Shown here: piece by piece, positions 1-10,540 of the stretch
Numbering within the stretch: the stretch's first letter is position 1
Layout: each line of letters opens with the position of its first letter
Assembly: GCA_003508835.1 (NCBI GenBank)
Contig: PUFA01000003.1
Coordinates: 17,523,501 to 17,587,500, forward strand
DNA from: Eonycteris spelaea
Taxonomy: Eukaryota; Chordata; Mammalia; Chiroptera; Pteropodidae
DNA: 64,000 nt
Direction of reading: 5' to 3'
Program-made: the position numbers and the translations under genes
The notes under the pieces: generated by a model
Told to the model about the DNA's origin: nothing
Seen by the model: only the letters and a program-made list of their open reading frames with translations
Database searches by the model: none

Positions 1-1019
1 CCTAAGCAGAAGTTCAGAGCTACTAGCAGAATATGATTACCTACTACAGCTTCTGCTCCTTCGGAAGAGTGTAAAGTTGAATATTGGGTTAGAAATATAG
101 CATGAACGAAAAGATGTTCCTCACCAAATGTGTCTGAAGCTATTTTAAGAGTAGACCGAGTATTGTGTCCTTTAAGCTTGTTTGGATGCCCTTTAAGCTT
201 GTTTGGATGCCAGGGGACCTTTTTCCTGAGTTATCACAGGAGCACATGACAGATGCTCACCATAGTCTGTCTATGACCCTGTGCCTAAACTACTGACGTC
301 CAGGATTTGATGAGATACCACTCTGCCAGCTTTATTTAGGACCCTGGTACACAGACCACTTCTGATCTTAGCACAGCTTCCTCTCACATTGTATAGGTAT
401 ATATTTTTAAGTTTATCTTTCAGTTTCCAGTTCTCACATTTACAGTTGTCTTTAAACCCTGCAACAGCAGCAGCAGCTTGGGGCTGACAGCCTGCCTCCA
501 CTACTTTGGCAGAAAGACTTGCTCTCTCTGCCTCTTCAGGGTCCGGATTTTCAAAAGCGTGTTCAGACACTGAGTATGAAACCTAGCTCTTATGCTACCT
601 AGCAATGTGGCTTTAAAGACATCATGTAAACTCTCAAGGGTCAAATGAGTATAATAGTTGCCCTATACCTCCCTTGTCACTCATTCATTCATCTCTTATT
701 CATTTATTAAATACTGGTTTCCATCCTCAAGGTCACCTCATAGTCATCTTGGCTGCTGCAACACTAGCTTTCATGCCCATGTCCCTTTAAGTAACTCCAG
801 CTGCAAAGAGGACTGGAAAATGTAGTATTTTCATGGACACGTTGTTGCACAGAATAAATTTTGGGTTCTGTTAGTTAAGGAAGGATGGAAGGAAGGTTTA
901 ACAAATAGGTAACTAAAAGTCCCAACCACAGTAGAAATCCTTTTACCTTCCAGTCCTGGGTTGAATTTTGCTCCACGTCTTCATAAATTCTTGGTATAGC
1001 TATTAAATTTTTTTAAAAA
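1..1019. other. Intergenic sequence with one short tandem duplication
   Basis: I recognise no gene here. The stretch is AT-rich and mostly unique to my eye. The one clear structure is a 21-bp tandem duplication at 169-210, listed separately. A minus-strand open frame at 271-570 has no family resemblance I can name and no flanking gene signals, so I do not call it. Confidence 0.5.
169..210. repeat. Perfect 21-bp tandem duplication
   Basis: The unit CCTTTAAGCTTGTTTGGATG plus a final C occurs at 169-189 and again, unchanged, at 190-210. Two perfect copies without further decay suggest a fairly recent replication-slippage event. No function is implied. Confidence 0.9.
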
Positions 1020-1487
1020 AACCATTGCAGCTATTAGTAGTATCCACTGTAGTTTTAATTTGCAATTTCTTGGTGACCGATGAGGTTGAGAACATTTTCA
1101 CATGCCTGTTGGCTACCTGGATACCTTCTTTTGTGAATTACCTGTTAGTCTTTTGCCCATTTTCCTATTAGGCTGTTTGCCTTTTTCTTATTGATTTGTA
1201 AGAGTTCTTTATATATTCTGGGTAGGAGGTCTTCACGGCTGTTAGTATTGCAAATATCACTCATTCTACGGCTTGTCATGTTACTCATTTAATAGCATCT
1301 TTTGTGAACAGAATTGATGTTAACATCCAGTTTATTCATTTTTTTTTTTCCTTTTTGGTTGTGTTTTTCAGCTTCATTCTTAAAGCTATTTTCACTGGGT
1401 TTATAGTTATAGGTTGGTAATTATTTTCTTTTAGCACTTTAAATCTATCATTCAAATATTTTCTCACTTCCATCCTGTATTAGTTTT

Positions 1488-1812
1488 CTAGCACTGAGTA
1501 ACAATATTACCACGAACTTCATATCTTAGAACAACACACATTATCTCAACAGTTTCTGTGAGTCAGGTGTCTGGATACAGCTTAGTTGGGTCCTGGACAA
1601 GGCTGCAATTAAGGTGTTGGTCGGTACACTCATTTGGGGCTTGATTAGAAAAGGATCTACTTCCAAGTTCATTCAGTTTGTTGGCTGAAATCAGTTCCTT
1701 GAGATCATAGAACTAGGGGCTTTAGTTTCCTGCGAGCTATCAGCTGAGGCTGCCCTCAGTTCCTAGTAAGGATCACAGGTGCCGCCCTGAGGTCTGTGCC
1801 CCGCACCCCACA
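1488..1812 (+). mobile_element. ERVL-type LTR fragment nested in L1
   Basis: It begins with the familiar TGTATTAGTTTTCTAGCACT start, followed by loss-prone phrases typical of this LTR group (accessible at AACAACACACATTATCTCA and around the repeated CAGTTCCT boxes near 1690-1770). The flanking L1 reads on naturally across it, which marks it as an insertion into an older L1. I believe it is MLT2/ERVL-like, but the subfamily is uncertain. Confidence 0.55.
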
Positions 1813-2547
1813 TCATTCTGCTGAGAAGTCACCCCTCCATCCTAACATTATTTGTTTGAAAGTAATGTATATTTTTTTCTGCAGCTGTTTTTAAGATTTT
1901 CTCTTTAATCTTTGGTTTTTAGTGATTTTATAATGTTCTAGGTGTATTTTTCTTTGAACTTCTCTTAAGTTCATAAAACTTCTTGTGTTAGTGAGTTGAT
2001 ATTTTTCATCTACTTGGAAAAGTTCGGCCATTATACTTTCGAGTATTGCTTCTACTTCATTCTCTCCTTCCTTCTGGTAAATCCCAATTACCTGGATGTT
2101 ATATTTTCTCACTTTGTCCCATGTATCTATTCCTCTCTTTTCTGTGTTTTCCATCCTTTTTTCTCCTTCAATTTTTTCCCATCGTTTTTCTCTCCTTCGC
2201 TCTGGAAACTTTTAACGACCTGTCTTCCAGATGACTAATCTCGTTCTGGTTAACATGCTGTTAGAACAACTATCGCATTCTTAAGTTCAGTTACTGTATT
2301 TTTCAGGTTACAGTTTCCATTTTGTGTGTGTGTATTGTTCTGATTCTCTGGTGAAACTCTCCATCTTTTTGTTTCTTGAACATATTAATTACACTTATTT
2401 TAAAGCCTATATCGACAACTCTACTATCTTTATCTTCAGTGGATCTGCTGCTATTCCCTTTTTTTTTTTTTTTTGCTTGGTCCTGTCTCCTAGCATGGCA
2501 ATTTTTTGACTGATGCCAGACAGTGAGTATGAAAAATTAGAGAGTTT

Positions 2548-2730
2548 CTCAATCAGTGGCTTCGAGAGCAGGCCATCAGCAACCCCTGGGAACTTGTTAA
2601 AAATGAGAATTCATAGTCCTAGCCTAGACCTGCTGAATCAGAAACTCTGGGACAGGTCCTAGCAATTGGTGTTTTAACGAGCCGTCCAGGTGATTCAGAT
2701 GCATGTTCAAGTTTAAGACCTCTGCACCCT
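2548..2730. mobile_element. MER5-type hAT (Charlie) nonautonomous DNA transposon
   Basis: The core phrases CCTGCTGAATCAGAAACTCT and GGTGATTCAGATGCATG, with the terminal pattern TCAATCAGTGGCTTC to AAGTTTAAGACCTC, are those of MER5A-type elements, which are short non-coding hAT relatives of early placental age. It interrupts L1-like sequence on both sides. Confidence 0.75.
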
Positions 2731-3370
2731 ATGACATCATCTTCCTCCATAGAGGATATTTCTTTAATTTCTAGTAGTCCGAATAGGAGCAGGAACTGAG
2801 CCGAAGCAGGGCTTGGTGTTAGTTTCCATGAGGCCTGTTTTATTTTCCATTCCCACTTCTGGGTCGAGTCCTTCTGGCTTCCTCCACAGGACCCCTCCAC
2901 CGTGGTGGCCCCTGAACCCCCAGGTTTCTATCCCCAGCACAACAAAAATGCTGATCCCTAGACTCAGTCCGTTACCTCTTGACCTGTGCTGCTTCCAGAT
3001 GGAAAAGCGCCTTAAGGAGAAAAAACTATTCGGACTGTTGAGTCCACTTCCCCGAGCTTCTTTTTTTTTTCAGGGATCGCAGCATCTCAAATTCTGACTG
3101 CTTTGAACGTCCAAAACTCCAGATTTTTTTCTTCCCTGCCCCGTTGAGATGACCAAAATCTCTGCTCAGATTCCCACCTCTTGGCATCAAATTTCACTCA
3201 GCTTTTCAGCTTCTCCATCCCACACCATTTATGATTCAGCATTCCGCAAAGGAGAAGATACTCAGCTCCTGGAGTTTCCTTTCCCTCTTCTCTGGAGTCT
3301 TGGCTCCTGGGTGCGGGATGCCTGGGCCCCTCTCTGATGCCTTCAAACTCCACCCCCTTCCCCCAGCCTT

Positions 3371-4384
3371 TTAGTTGTTCTCAGTGAAAGTATTAATTCA
3401 CCCTCACAGGTCCGCGTTTATACTTTAACGTAGATTTCTCTGTACCATCCTAACTGGTCTGAAGTTTACCACTTCAGTTCACATCCTTTTATAGGAAGCA
3501 AATGTCATCTCTCAACCCTGCTATCAATCAGACATATATTTAGAACTGACTTAACAGACCTCGGCAGCACTGGATGCATGAAGTACAAACACTGTAATTC
3601 ATCTTTCATCTCCCCTTTTATTATTCGCATGGGAAGCAGGTAATAACACGTCTATTCAATTCAACACTAGGAAGATGAAAACCTAGTGGGAAAGCCTCTA
3701 AACCTTTGGCTCATCGAATAAAATCATTATCCAAGGAAGAAATTCCAGAAGGGAGGTATCCAGACTTGCCCTCTGAGCAGTAATCATTCGGAATAAAACA
3801 CATTTCTCAAGAAAATTTATGAAGGGGCTTATGGTAGGGGAGCTGCAAGATGGTCCCCAGTGACCCTTGTCTTCAGGTACCCTTGAAGACACCTTGGTCA
3901 CTTTGAGTGTGGGCTGAGCTTGGTCACCTTGAGTGTGGGCTGAGCTTATTGACTTCTAACAAATAGAACCCATAGGATAATGTTGTACCAAAACTTTCAT
4001 TGCTGTTTATCTGAAATTCAAATTTAAGTGGGCATCTGTACTTTAATTTGCTAAACTGGCAACCAGTGTGTATTCTCCACTAATGGTATCTTGAAATTAG
4101 AATTCCAATTGTGAGCCGCCAGTGTTTTAGATATGTTCACAATGAGAGTTACAACTTCAATTGGTCATTAATGCAAGTACAAAATGAAAAGAAATTAGGT
4201 GTCAAACCTAGCTGCTTATTTGCTTCTCTTATTGTTCTCATATGTTATCAGTTGAATCTCAGCTTTTCCAGATATGTAATTATTTCACATGCAAAAAACC
4301 TTGGTTCTAACTTTTCTCTCAAGAGGTAGCATCATTTTATGGTACTACCAACATGGTGATGGTAGTACACAGTAAATGTTTTAG
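3371..4384. other. Intergenic sequence, no gene recognised
   Basis: I see no coding gene, RNA gene or clear repeat family here apart from the 26-bp tandem duplication at 3893-3944, listed separately. Open frames in this stretch are short and carry no recognisable domain. Confidence 0.45.
3893..3944. repeat. 26-bp tandem duplication
   Basis: The unit starting CTTGGTCACTTTGAGTGTGG occupies 3893-3918 and is followed at 3919-3944 by a copy with a single T-to-C difference. It is a simple local duplication. Confidence 0.9.
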
Positions 4385-4965
4385 TCATTATTGCTTTGTA
4401 TCAAACTATCCCCAAACTGGCATAAAACAATCATGGATCCTATGGGTGAGGAACCTGGACAGGGCACAGGGGACATGATTTACCTTTGCTCCTTACTATC
4501 CAGTGCCTCAAGTTGGGAAGACTTAAAGGCTGAAGATGGTTCAATAGCTAAACGGTAGAATCATCAGGAGATGTCTTCACTTACAGTCAGGCAGTTTTTC
4601 CTGGCTGTGGCTGGAGTCTCAGTTAGGCTATTGGCCTCTGGCTAAAATGCTTACACATGGCGCCTCTGAGTGGCCTCTCCACTCAGTCCAGTTTGGGCTT
4701 CTCTCCCTAACATGGTGTCTGGCTTTAAGAGTGAACATCTCAACAGAGCAAAGCAGAGTGTATAGCATTTTTATTGAAAGTCACAAAGCATCCATCACTT
4801 CCATCATATTGTATCAACTGAAACTGTCAGACAAGTCCACTCACAGAGTCAGGGAAAGGGTCATAGGCTTCCTACCCACCCAGTGGGTAGATTGTCAGGA
4901 TTACATTCTAAGAAAAGCATGTGGAAGGGTAGATATCATTGTGGCCACTTTCAGGAAATACTCTC
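4385..4965. mobile_element. LTR-like ancient repeat, ERVL-type, family uncertain
   Basis: The order of phrases is that of an old mammalian ERVL-type LTR in AT-decayed form: TTGCTTTGTATCAAACTATC, then a GACAGGGCACAG-like stretch, then CTCAGTTAGGCTATTGGCCT, GGCCTCTCCACTCAG and TAACATGGTGTCTGG. An apparent 227-residue frame at 4647-5330 is this repeat read through into the following microsatellite and L1. Confidence 0.45.
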
Positions 4966-5057
4966 TGCCCAAAGGCACCTCCTGTTGTATTCCCGAGTTG
5001 AGTGGAAATTCTTCCACTAAAGGGATTTTACCTTTAAGCCTGGGTTCAGATTTCTAT

Positions 5058-5210
5058 CTTTCGTTCTTTTTCTTTCTTTCTTTCTCGTTCTTTCTTTCTT
5101 TCTTTCCTTCTTTCTTCTTTCTTTCTCTCTCTTCCTTCTCTCTCTCTCTTCCTTCCTTCCTTCCTTCCTTCCTTCCTTCCTTCCTTCCTTCCTTCTTTTC
5201 TTTCTTTTTC
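5058..5210. repeat. TTTC/TTCC polypyrimidine microsatellite
   Basis: An almost uninterrupted run of TTTC and then TTCC units, with TTCC most regular at 5150-5193. It abuts the left end of an L1 3' UTR in minus orientation, exactly where that element's A-tail should lie. I infer it grew from the A-tail. Confidence 0.9.
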
Positions 5211-5520
5211 AATTTTGCATTATTTCAGGTAAACAGCACAATAGTTAGACATTATATAATTCACAACGTGATCCCCCCAATTACTCTAGCATTCATCTGG
5301 CACTACACACAGCCATTACAATATTATTGACTATGTTCCCTATGCTGTACTCCCTAACCCCATGACTGTTTGTAGTTACTAATTTGTACTTCTTCATCTT
5401 ATCATCTTTTACACCCAGCCCCAACTGCCTTCCCCTCTGATAATCACCAGTTTGTTCTCTGTATCACATTCATTTCTTTATCGTGTCAAGAAAGTCCCTC
5501 TATTCTGATTTTATTGAGTT
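5211..5520 (-). mobile_element. L1 3' UTR fragment, antisense
   Basis: The phrases TCTTCATCTTATCATCTTTT, CACCCAGCCCCAACTGCCTT and TAATCACCAGTTTGTTCTCT are those of the 3' UTR of old L1 (L1M type) read in antisense. The tail side adjoins the TTTC microsatellite. Confidence 0.65.
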
Positions 5521-7329
5521 TTTTTAAAAAAATAAATACTAGATGGTAAATTTTTTAAAGTGCCTTTTCAGTGTCTACAAAGAGGCAGCAAAATAAGGTA
5601 AAAATGAATGAGGTTGTGGTTGCTGCCTTTGAGGCATGCCTACAGTTCATCCATTCATTCAACAAATATTTCTGAGCATTTATTCTGTTCCAGTCTGCTG
5701 GCCACTAGTATAAAACATTGGGTCAAAAGAAGTGGTTCGTGGGCCGCATGAAGTTTATAGTCAGAGTGGTTCAGATCCGATTAACTACCTTAAGTCTGTT
5801 TTTTTATGCCAACACACCCAGAAAAGAGGTATTACCTCCCGCTCTCCATACTAATCCCAAACAAACTCAGTAACCCGATCCGATCCGACAACTCTCTCAT
5901 TCCTGTGACATAGAATCTCTTGTCTGGATAATGTTTGAAGGACATGGAGTATTTAAATATATAATCTTAGCCACCAGAGGGCGTCATATTTAAAAATACT
6001 TCCAGAGAGGAAGGGAAAGGACAAACCCATTCCATGAAAGGCTGTCCCTGGGGTTCAGGGGCCAGAGTCCAATCATATGGTGAGATTCACTCCAATCAGG
6101 GCAGAGACCCTCACCCAAATACTCTCCCACTTCAGGCCTGGGGATTATACTGATTTATCACAAGGCTCTGGTCCCTTGAGTGGAGGATGGTGTAATGAAA
6201 CCTGATCAGGCGTAATGAAATAGATCAGAGGGTCTCCTGGACGGAACACTTCAGAAGTTAACTGCACAGGCACCCCTAGAGGTGGTGGGAAGTTCCCACC
6301 ACCTTTCAGGTCCTCATTGAAGAAAGTCAGTCAGCGAGCATTGATTGAGTGCTTCCTCCTCTGTTCAACAACCAGCTCTGTATTGGGTGGAAGAAAAGCA
6401 GGCTGCTCTGGCTAAGAAGAGACTCTTCACTTGCACAAGACTATGAGAAAGCAGTAAGGACGGCCCCGAGCCAAACAGTGTCGAGTCAGGCTGCTCCTCC
6501 CCTCTGTTCGGGGGGAGCCCACCGTGAGGCCACCTAGGACTCTAGCCTCACAAGACACAGCATGCAGCCCTCACCTGTGGGGTCCTGCCAGCGTAGGGGT
6601 GCTTCCAGGAGCCCCAGTCCACCTCATTCTTCTCTCTAGAGGAGCGATCTATTTCCAATTTTTGTTTTGCTTTGGTTTGGTTTGGTGCTTTTGCTTGTCT
6701 GGATGTTTTGTTAAAGACCACACCTCCTCCCCAAGCTGGGGCTTGATGCTTCGGGAACACCTAAGCAAGAAAGACTTTCAGGCTCTTTCCTTCCACATCC
6801 TCTCACCACCCCACATCAATGAATGCAGAGCCCGTTTGAATGAAAAGAAAGAAAAGAGAGGAAAATGGTTAATATCTCAAAATCTCCCCCTTCCACTGGG
6901 TTGTGAGAATACACAAGACTCGGCCCAAGAGTGGTGTCAGGCAAGACCTCAATGAGTGGCTTTAAGGAAGTTTATTACAAAAGCAGTCAATTATATTGTA
7001 AAGAGTTAAAGGATATGATAAGAGCAAATAAGTCTGCAATCCCTTCCTCAAATTTCCAAAGCCCTCAGAGCTCTAAAAGGGCAAAGGTCTTCCATAATTT
7101 AGTTGGCAAAACCTAATCTGACCTGAATTCATCTGGCGGCAAAACCTCACGGGAACCACCGTGCAGCTAACGGTGCACTTGACATGAGTGCTCATGCATC
7201 CCACTGCTTACAGGGCGCCGTCTGGATTCTACTGCAATTTCTTGATTCTGTGGTGTGAGCACCTGATTATCTTCTAAAATTTGGAATGTTCTGAATTCTG
7301 AAACATACTAGGCCCTGGGGCCTGTTTCT
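5521..7329. other. Intergenic sequence, mostly unassigned
   Basis: A short ancient interspersed repeat begins near 5645 (CATTCATTCAACAAATATTT, a common placental L2/MIR-age motif). Otherwise I recognise no gene. Frames at 6349-6955 have no domain, no splice context and overlap each other on both strands, so they are not called. Confidence 0.4.
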
Positions 7330-7990
7330 ATATGGAACCTAGGTTCCATGTCTTACCTCTGCTGTGCGATATGAGATGTGGTAGGTAAACCCTAGGAGTC
7401 ATGTCTTCTGCATTATTCGTGCCCAATATAATCCCCTCTTTGGGAGTGTGGGAAAGACCTGCGACTAAGAGAATATACAAAGGTGAAGAGATTTTGAAGA
7501 TGTAAGTAAGATTTCAAATCAGTTGATTTTTATTTAATCAAAGGGGAGATTAACTTAATCAGGGGAAAACCTTAAAAGAGGAACTAGGTCCTCCCTGAGG
7601 TCAGAGATTTTCAGTAGTTGGCTTTGAAGAAGTTGCCATGCTGTGAGAGGGCTTGTGGCAAAGAATTCTGGGTAGCCTTTAGTCACTGAGGGCACCCAGC
7701 TGACCACCAGCAAGAAAACGGGGACCTCAGTCCTGCAACTGTAAGAATATGAATTTTACCAACAGCCTGAGGAAGCTTGGAAAGAGACCTTTCGCCATCT
7801 GAACCTCTGATAAGATGGCAGCCCCAGTTGATAACCTTGATTTCAGCCTGGCAAAACTCTGGAGCAGGGGAACCAGCTAAGCCAAGCTCAGACTTTTGAG
7901 CCATGAAAACTAAGATAGTAAGTATGTGTTTTTAGCCCACTGGACTATGGCCGCTGATTAAGCGACATAGAGAGCTAGTACATTACAGAC
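7330..7990 (+). mobile_element. ERVL-MaLR (MLT1-type) LTR remnant
   Basis: Typical MLT1-like phrases occur in order: ATTTTGAAGATGTAAGTAAG, AAATCAGTTGATTTTTATTT, AACCTTAAAAGAGGAACTAG, CTTTGAAGAAGTTGCCATGC, CAGCAAGAAAACGGGGACCT, CAGTCCTGCAACTGTAAGAA, TTGATTTCAGCCTGGCAAAA. This is the usual order in the + orientation of such LTRs. The exact subfamily is not assigned. Confidence 0.6.
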
Positions 7991-9435
7991 ATCTCTTACC
8001 CACCCTGGATTCCAGTGGCTCATCTTTAAATTGGGGAGTTGGTTAGAGTAGGTTGCACCTAGCAGTCTTTCCAGCTCTAATTTTCAGAGACTCTCTGGAT
8101 CAAACAGATGCTGGGTGCTTTGCTGTTGGGAGAAGGGAGAATTGTCCTGTGCTGGGTGAGCGGATGTGGGGCTGGGGGCTGTGAGTGCCAAGGAGGCGTG
8201 TTGTTGAGGTAGCTGGTGCACAGGCAGAGAAAAGTGCAGACAGCTGAGGACTCACCCTGAATCTCCGATGCCCCATCTGCCAGGCTGGACGCTGACCGCG
8301 ACTGGCACTGCTCCTGGCTACAGAGGCGATCAGCTTTCAAAAGCAGGAAAAACAAGCATCCTCTTTTCCCTGCTCTGTAAGGGAGACTGTAAGGGAAGCT
8401 CTACCACGCTGGGCACCCACATTCATCTCTGCCAGTTTGGGAGGGGGCAAAGGGTCCATTCTCAGCAATCTTCGTCTCCGGACACCTAAAACTGCTGACC
8501 TCAGGAACTGACCTGGGGAACTCACAGGAAGCTGAGTCAGGGAGGGCGTCGGGTTTCCTGTGAGCTCTCGGCAAACTTCTGAAGAGGGTGAGGTTGTGCT
8601 TCGTTCTCCCACCAGGCCGACCTGCCACGTCTCCCCGCTTTCCACACCCCTGCTGCCCGAGGCAGGGGCCCCAGACCACCACCACACCCCAGAGGTAGAG
8701 CACTGAATTGCTGCCTTCCTCCACCAAATGCTCCCTCAGACACAGCTGACACTCTCATTCGACTGGCTGGAACAATTGTCCCTTATTAAATTCCTTGGGG
8801 GATGATCTCATTAAGTCTTGTTATGGGTCACTTCTATTTCAGGGAGAATAAATTTGCTGGAATCTTTCTATGGGCAGCTAGTTAATTGAAACCTGAAGTA
8901 GGGATTAGGGGGAGGGGAGGCTTGGGTGGGGTGGTAGAGAAAGCCTGAAGGGGTGGGGAGTGTGGCTAAGCGAGGAGCTGGAGCTGGTTGAAAGGAGGCA
9001 GGGGGTCCATATGAGGGGAGCAGATAAGGAGGAAGACACTGGCTGTGGAGGGGGAGGGAGACAAACAAGTGTCCACTGAAGCCTGATCTGCTGAGATAGA
9101 CTCCCAGTTGCCTCCCCGGCCTCTGTGTTTAACCTGGCCCAGACACATGAGTCCACCCCAGCATGACGTGATAAGGGCCCGGGCCAGGATGTGGCAACAG
9201 AGATGGAAAAGAAGAAGATAGGGAAGAACTTGGAAACAAATTTGATATAGAAATGGAGGAGAGAAAAGATCCCAAGATGACCTTCAAAAAGATCCCTGGA
9301 GAATGGGGAGAGATGCCAGAATACAAGCCCAGCAGAGGCTTCAGATCAATGCCAAGTTCACAGCTCCATTGTTTGAAGAATCCCTCTTTATCCACTGCTG
9401 AAAACATGACATTTTCTGTCTCCAGTTTTCTGGCT
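7991..9435. other. Intergenic sequence, no gene recognised
   Basis: A moderately GC-richer stretch (roughly 8,080-9,130) that produces many overlapping open frames on both strands, none with a domain, start context or matching splice sites. I see no CpG clustering comparable to the island at 23-24.5 kb. Confidence 0.4.
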
Positions 9436-9500
9436 CTTCAACCAACCAATCAATCAATCAATCAATCAATCATCTATTCATCCATTTATTCATTCTCGTA
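9436..9500. repeat. (AATC)n microsatellite with ATTC/CATT flank
   Basis: AATC units run from about 9441 to 9473, then degrade into TATTCATCC/TTATTCATTC. The sequence after it (TAAATTGAGTACCTACTGTG) is a common ancient interspersed repeat, so the tetranucleotide run probably expanded from that repeat's CATTCATT end. Confidence 0.85.
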
Positions 9501-10169
9501 TGCATACAGCTAATATAAATTGAGTACCTACTGTGGAACAGACTCCAGGCTGAACACTAGGGAATGCAAGTATAGACAAATATACTAATCCAAGCAACGG
9601 AAGTCCATTCAGAGCAGTGAGCCTCTCTCAGATCTCTCTTCCTTCAATTCCCTTTTTTTAAGGTTGTGCTGATCTTCAGGATAGGTGCTACAGAGAAGAT
9701 ATAAAGATGGAATAAAGTTTTGTATTGAGGACCTTCAAGTTAAGTGAACTGGTGACATTTGAGAGTCCTGGAGGACATGTGACCACTATAACTAATCGTG
9801 TGACCCTTGGCTGGTCTCTTAAACCTCTAGGCCTGGAGTCCTTCCTCTGTCGGAGGAGAGAGTAGAATTAGGTGGTTTCCGAAAACTCTTGTATCTCGCT
9901 TTCTGTGCTTTGTTTTCTGGATATGAAAGTACTTTGAAAGTTCGATGTCTGCATAAGTGAGGTAGTCTTTTATTTCAGGACACAAAAATAACAGGAGCAC
10001 CCACAGCGTGGGTGGGGTGTGTGCCACAGAACCTCCATTCGTACTCTAGTGTTTCCATTTCCGCCACACTCCTGGAGTCTCTGGCCTGTCTCCTGGGAAG
10101 AAAGACCTATCTGACTGGAAAGTGTGAGGGAAGGAACTGAGCCTGCTCTGCCGAGACCTGCCCGGGTAC
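9501..10169. other. Intergenic sequence with a weak MIR-like patch
   Basis: Around 9795-9850 the phrases GTGTGACCCTTGGCTGG and TCTTAAACCTCTAGGCCTGG resemble a degraded MIR SINE in + orientation. The rest is unassigned and holds no gene I recognise. Confidence 0.4.
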
Positions 10170-10540
10170 TCGTAGGGGCTGAATTGTGTTGCCCCAAAAT
10201 GTATATGTTGAAGCCCTAACCCCCGGTATCTCAGAGTGTGACTGTATTTGGAGATGGGTCCTTTCAAGACGTAATGAAGTTAAGATGGGGTTCTTAGGAT
10301 GGGCCCTAATCCACTCTGACTAGTGTCCTTATAAGAGATCAGGACACAGACAACACAGACTGAGGGGCAAAATGCGAAGCCATGGCAGGAAGAGGCCATG
10401 TGCAAACCAAAGAGAGCGGAAATAATAAACCGCTGTAGCCGTCGCTCTGAAACTTCTAGACTCCAACTGTGAGGAAATAAACGTCTGTCGTTCGAGCCCC
10501 AGTGGTGCTTTGTTCCTGCAGCCCTGGCGAACCCATCCAA
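10170..10540 (+). mobile_element. ERVL-MaLR (MLT1A-like) LTR
   Basis: Well preserved LTR phrases: GGGGCTGAATTGTGTTGCCC, AATGTATATGTTGAAGCCCT, GAGTGTGACTGTATTTGGAG, GGGCCCTAATCCACTCTGAC, GTGTCCTTATAAGAGATCAG, CAACTGTGAGGAAATAAACG and CTTTGTTCCTGCAGCCCTGG. The AATAAA in the penultimate phrase is the usual LTR polyadenylation signal. Orientation is +. Confidence 0.75.

Larger units (their letters stand above)
1020..3370 (-). mobile_element. Composite old L1 (LINE-1) remnant, antisense
   Basis: Read on the minus strand this is mammalian L1. The block at 1020-1340 matches the antisense of the L1 ORF2 3' region (the phrases around TTTGCCCATTTTCCTATTAG and GAGTTCTTTATATATTCTGG are typical). 1340-1487 and 1813-2547 match an older L1M-type segment, and part of this can be read as a decayed minus-strand frame at 1891-2154. 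An LTR (about 1488-1812) and a MER5-type element (about 2548-2730) are nested inside. The part after 2735 is the least certain. Assignment rests on remembered consensus, not on a search. Confidence 0.65.

Noticed and set aside
271..570. 99-residue minus-strand frame with plausible amino-acid composition
   Set aside because: I recognise no family, it has no splice or promoter context, and a frame of this length can occur by chance. A protein search would settle it.
1891..2154. 87-residue minus-strand frame
   Set aside because: It lies wholly inside antisense L1 sequence and looks like a decayed L1 protein piece, not a host gene.
4647..5330. 227-residue + strand frame
   Set aside because: It runs through an LTR-like repeat, a TTTC/TTCC microsatellite and an L1 3' UTR; the Ser/Phe/Pro-rich middle is the microsatellite.
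8337..8758. Overlapping minus-strand frames in a GC-richer patch
   Set aside because: Three frames overlap in different phases with no domain; this is what low stop density gives.
9436..9500. CRISPR-like array
   Set aside because: The regular spacing is a tetranucleotide microsatellite with no spacers; the host is a mammal.
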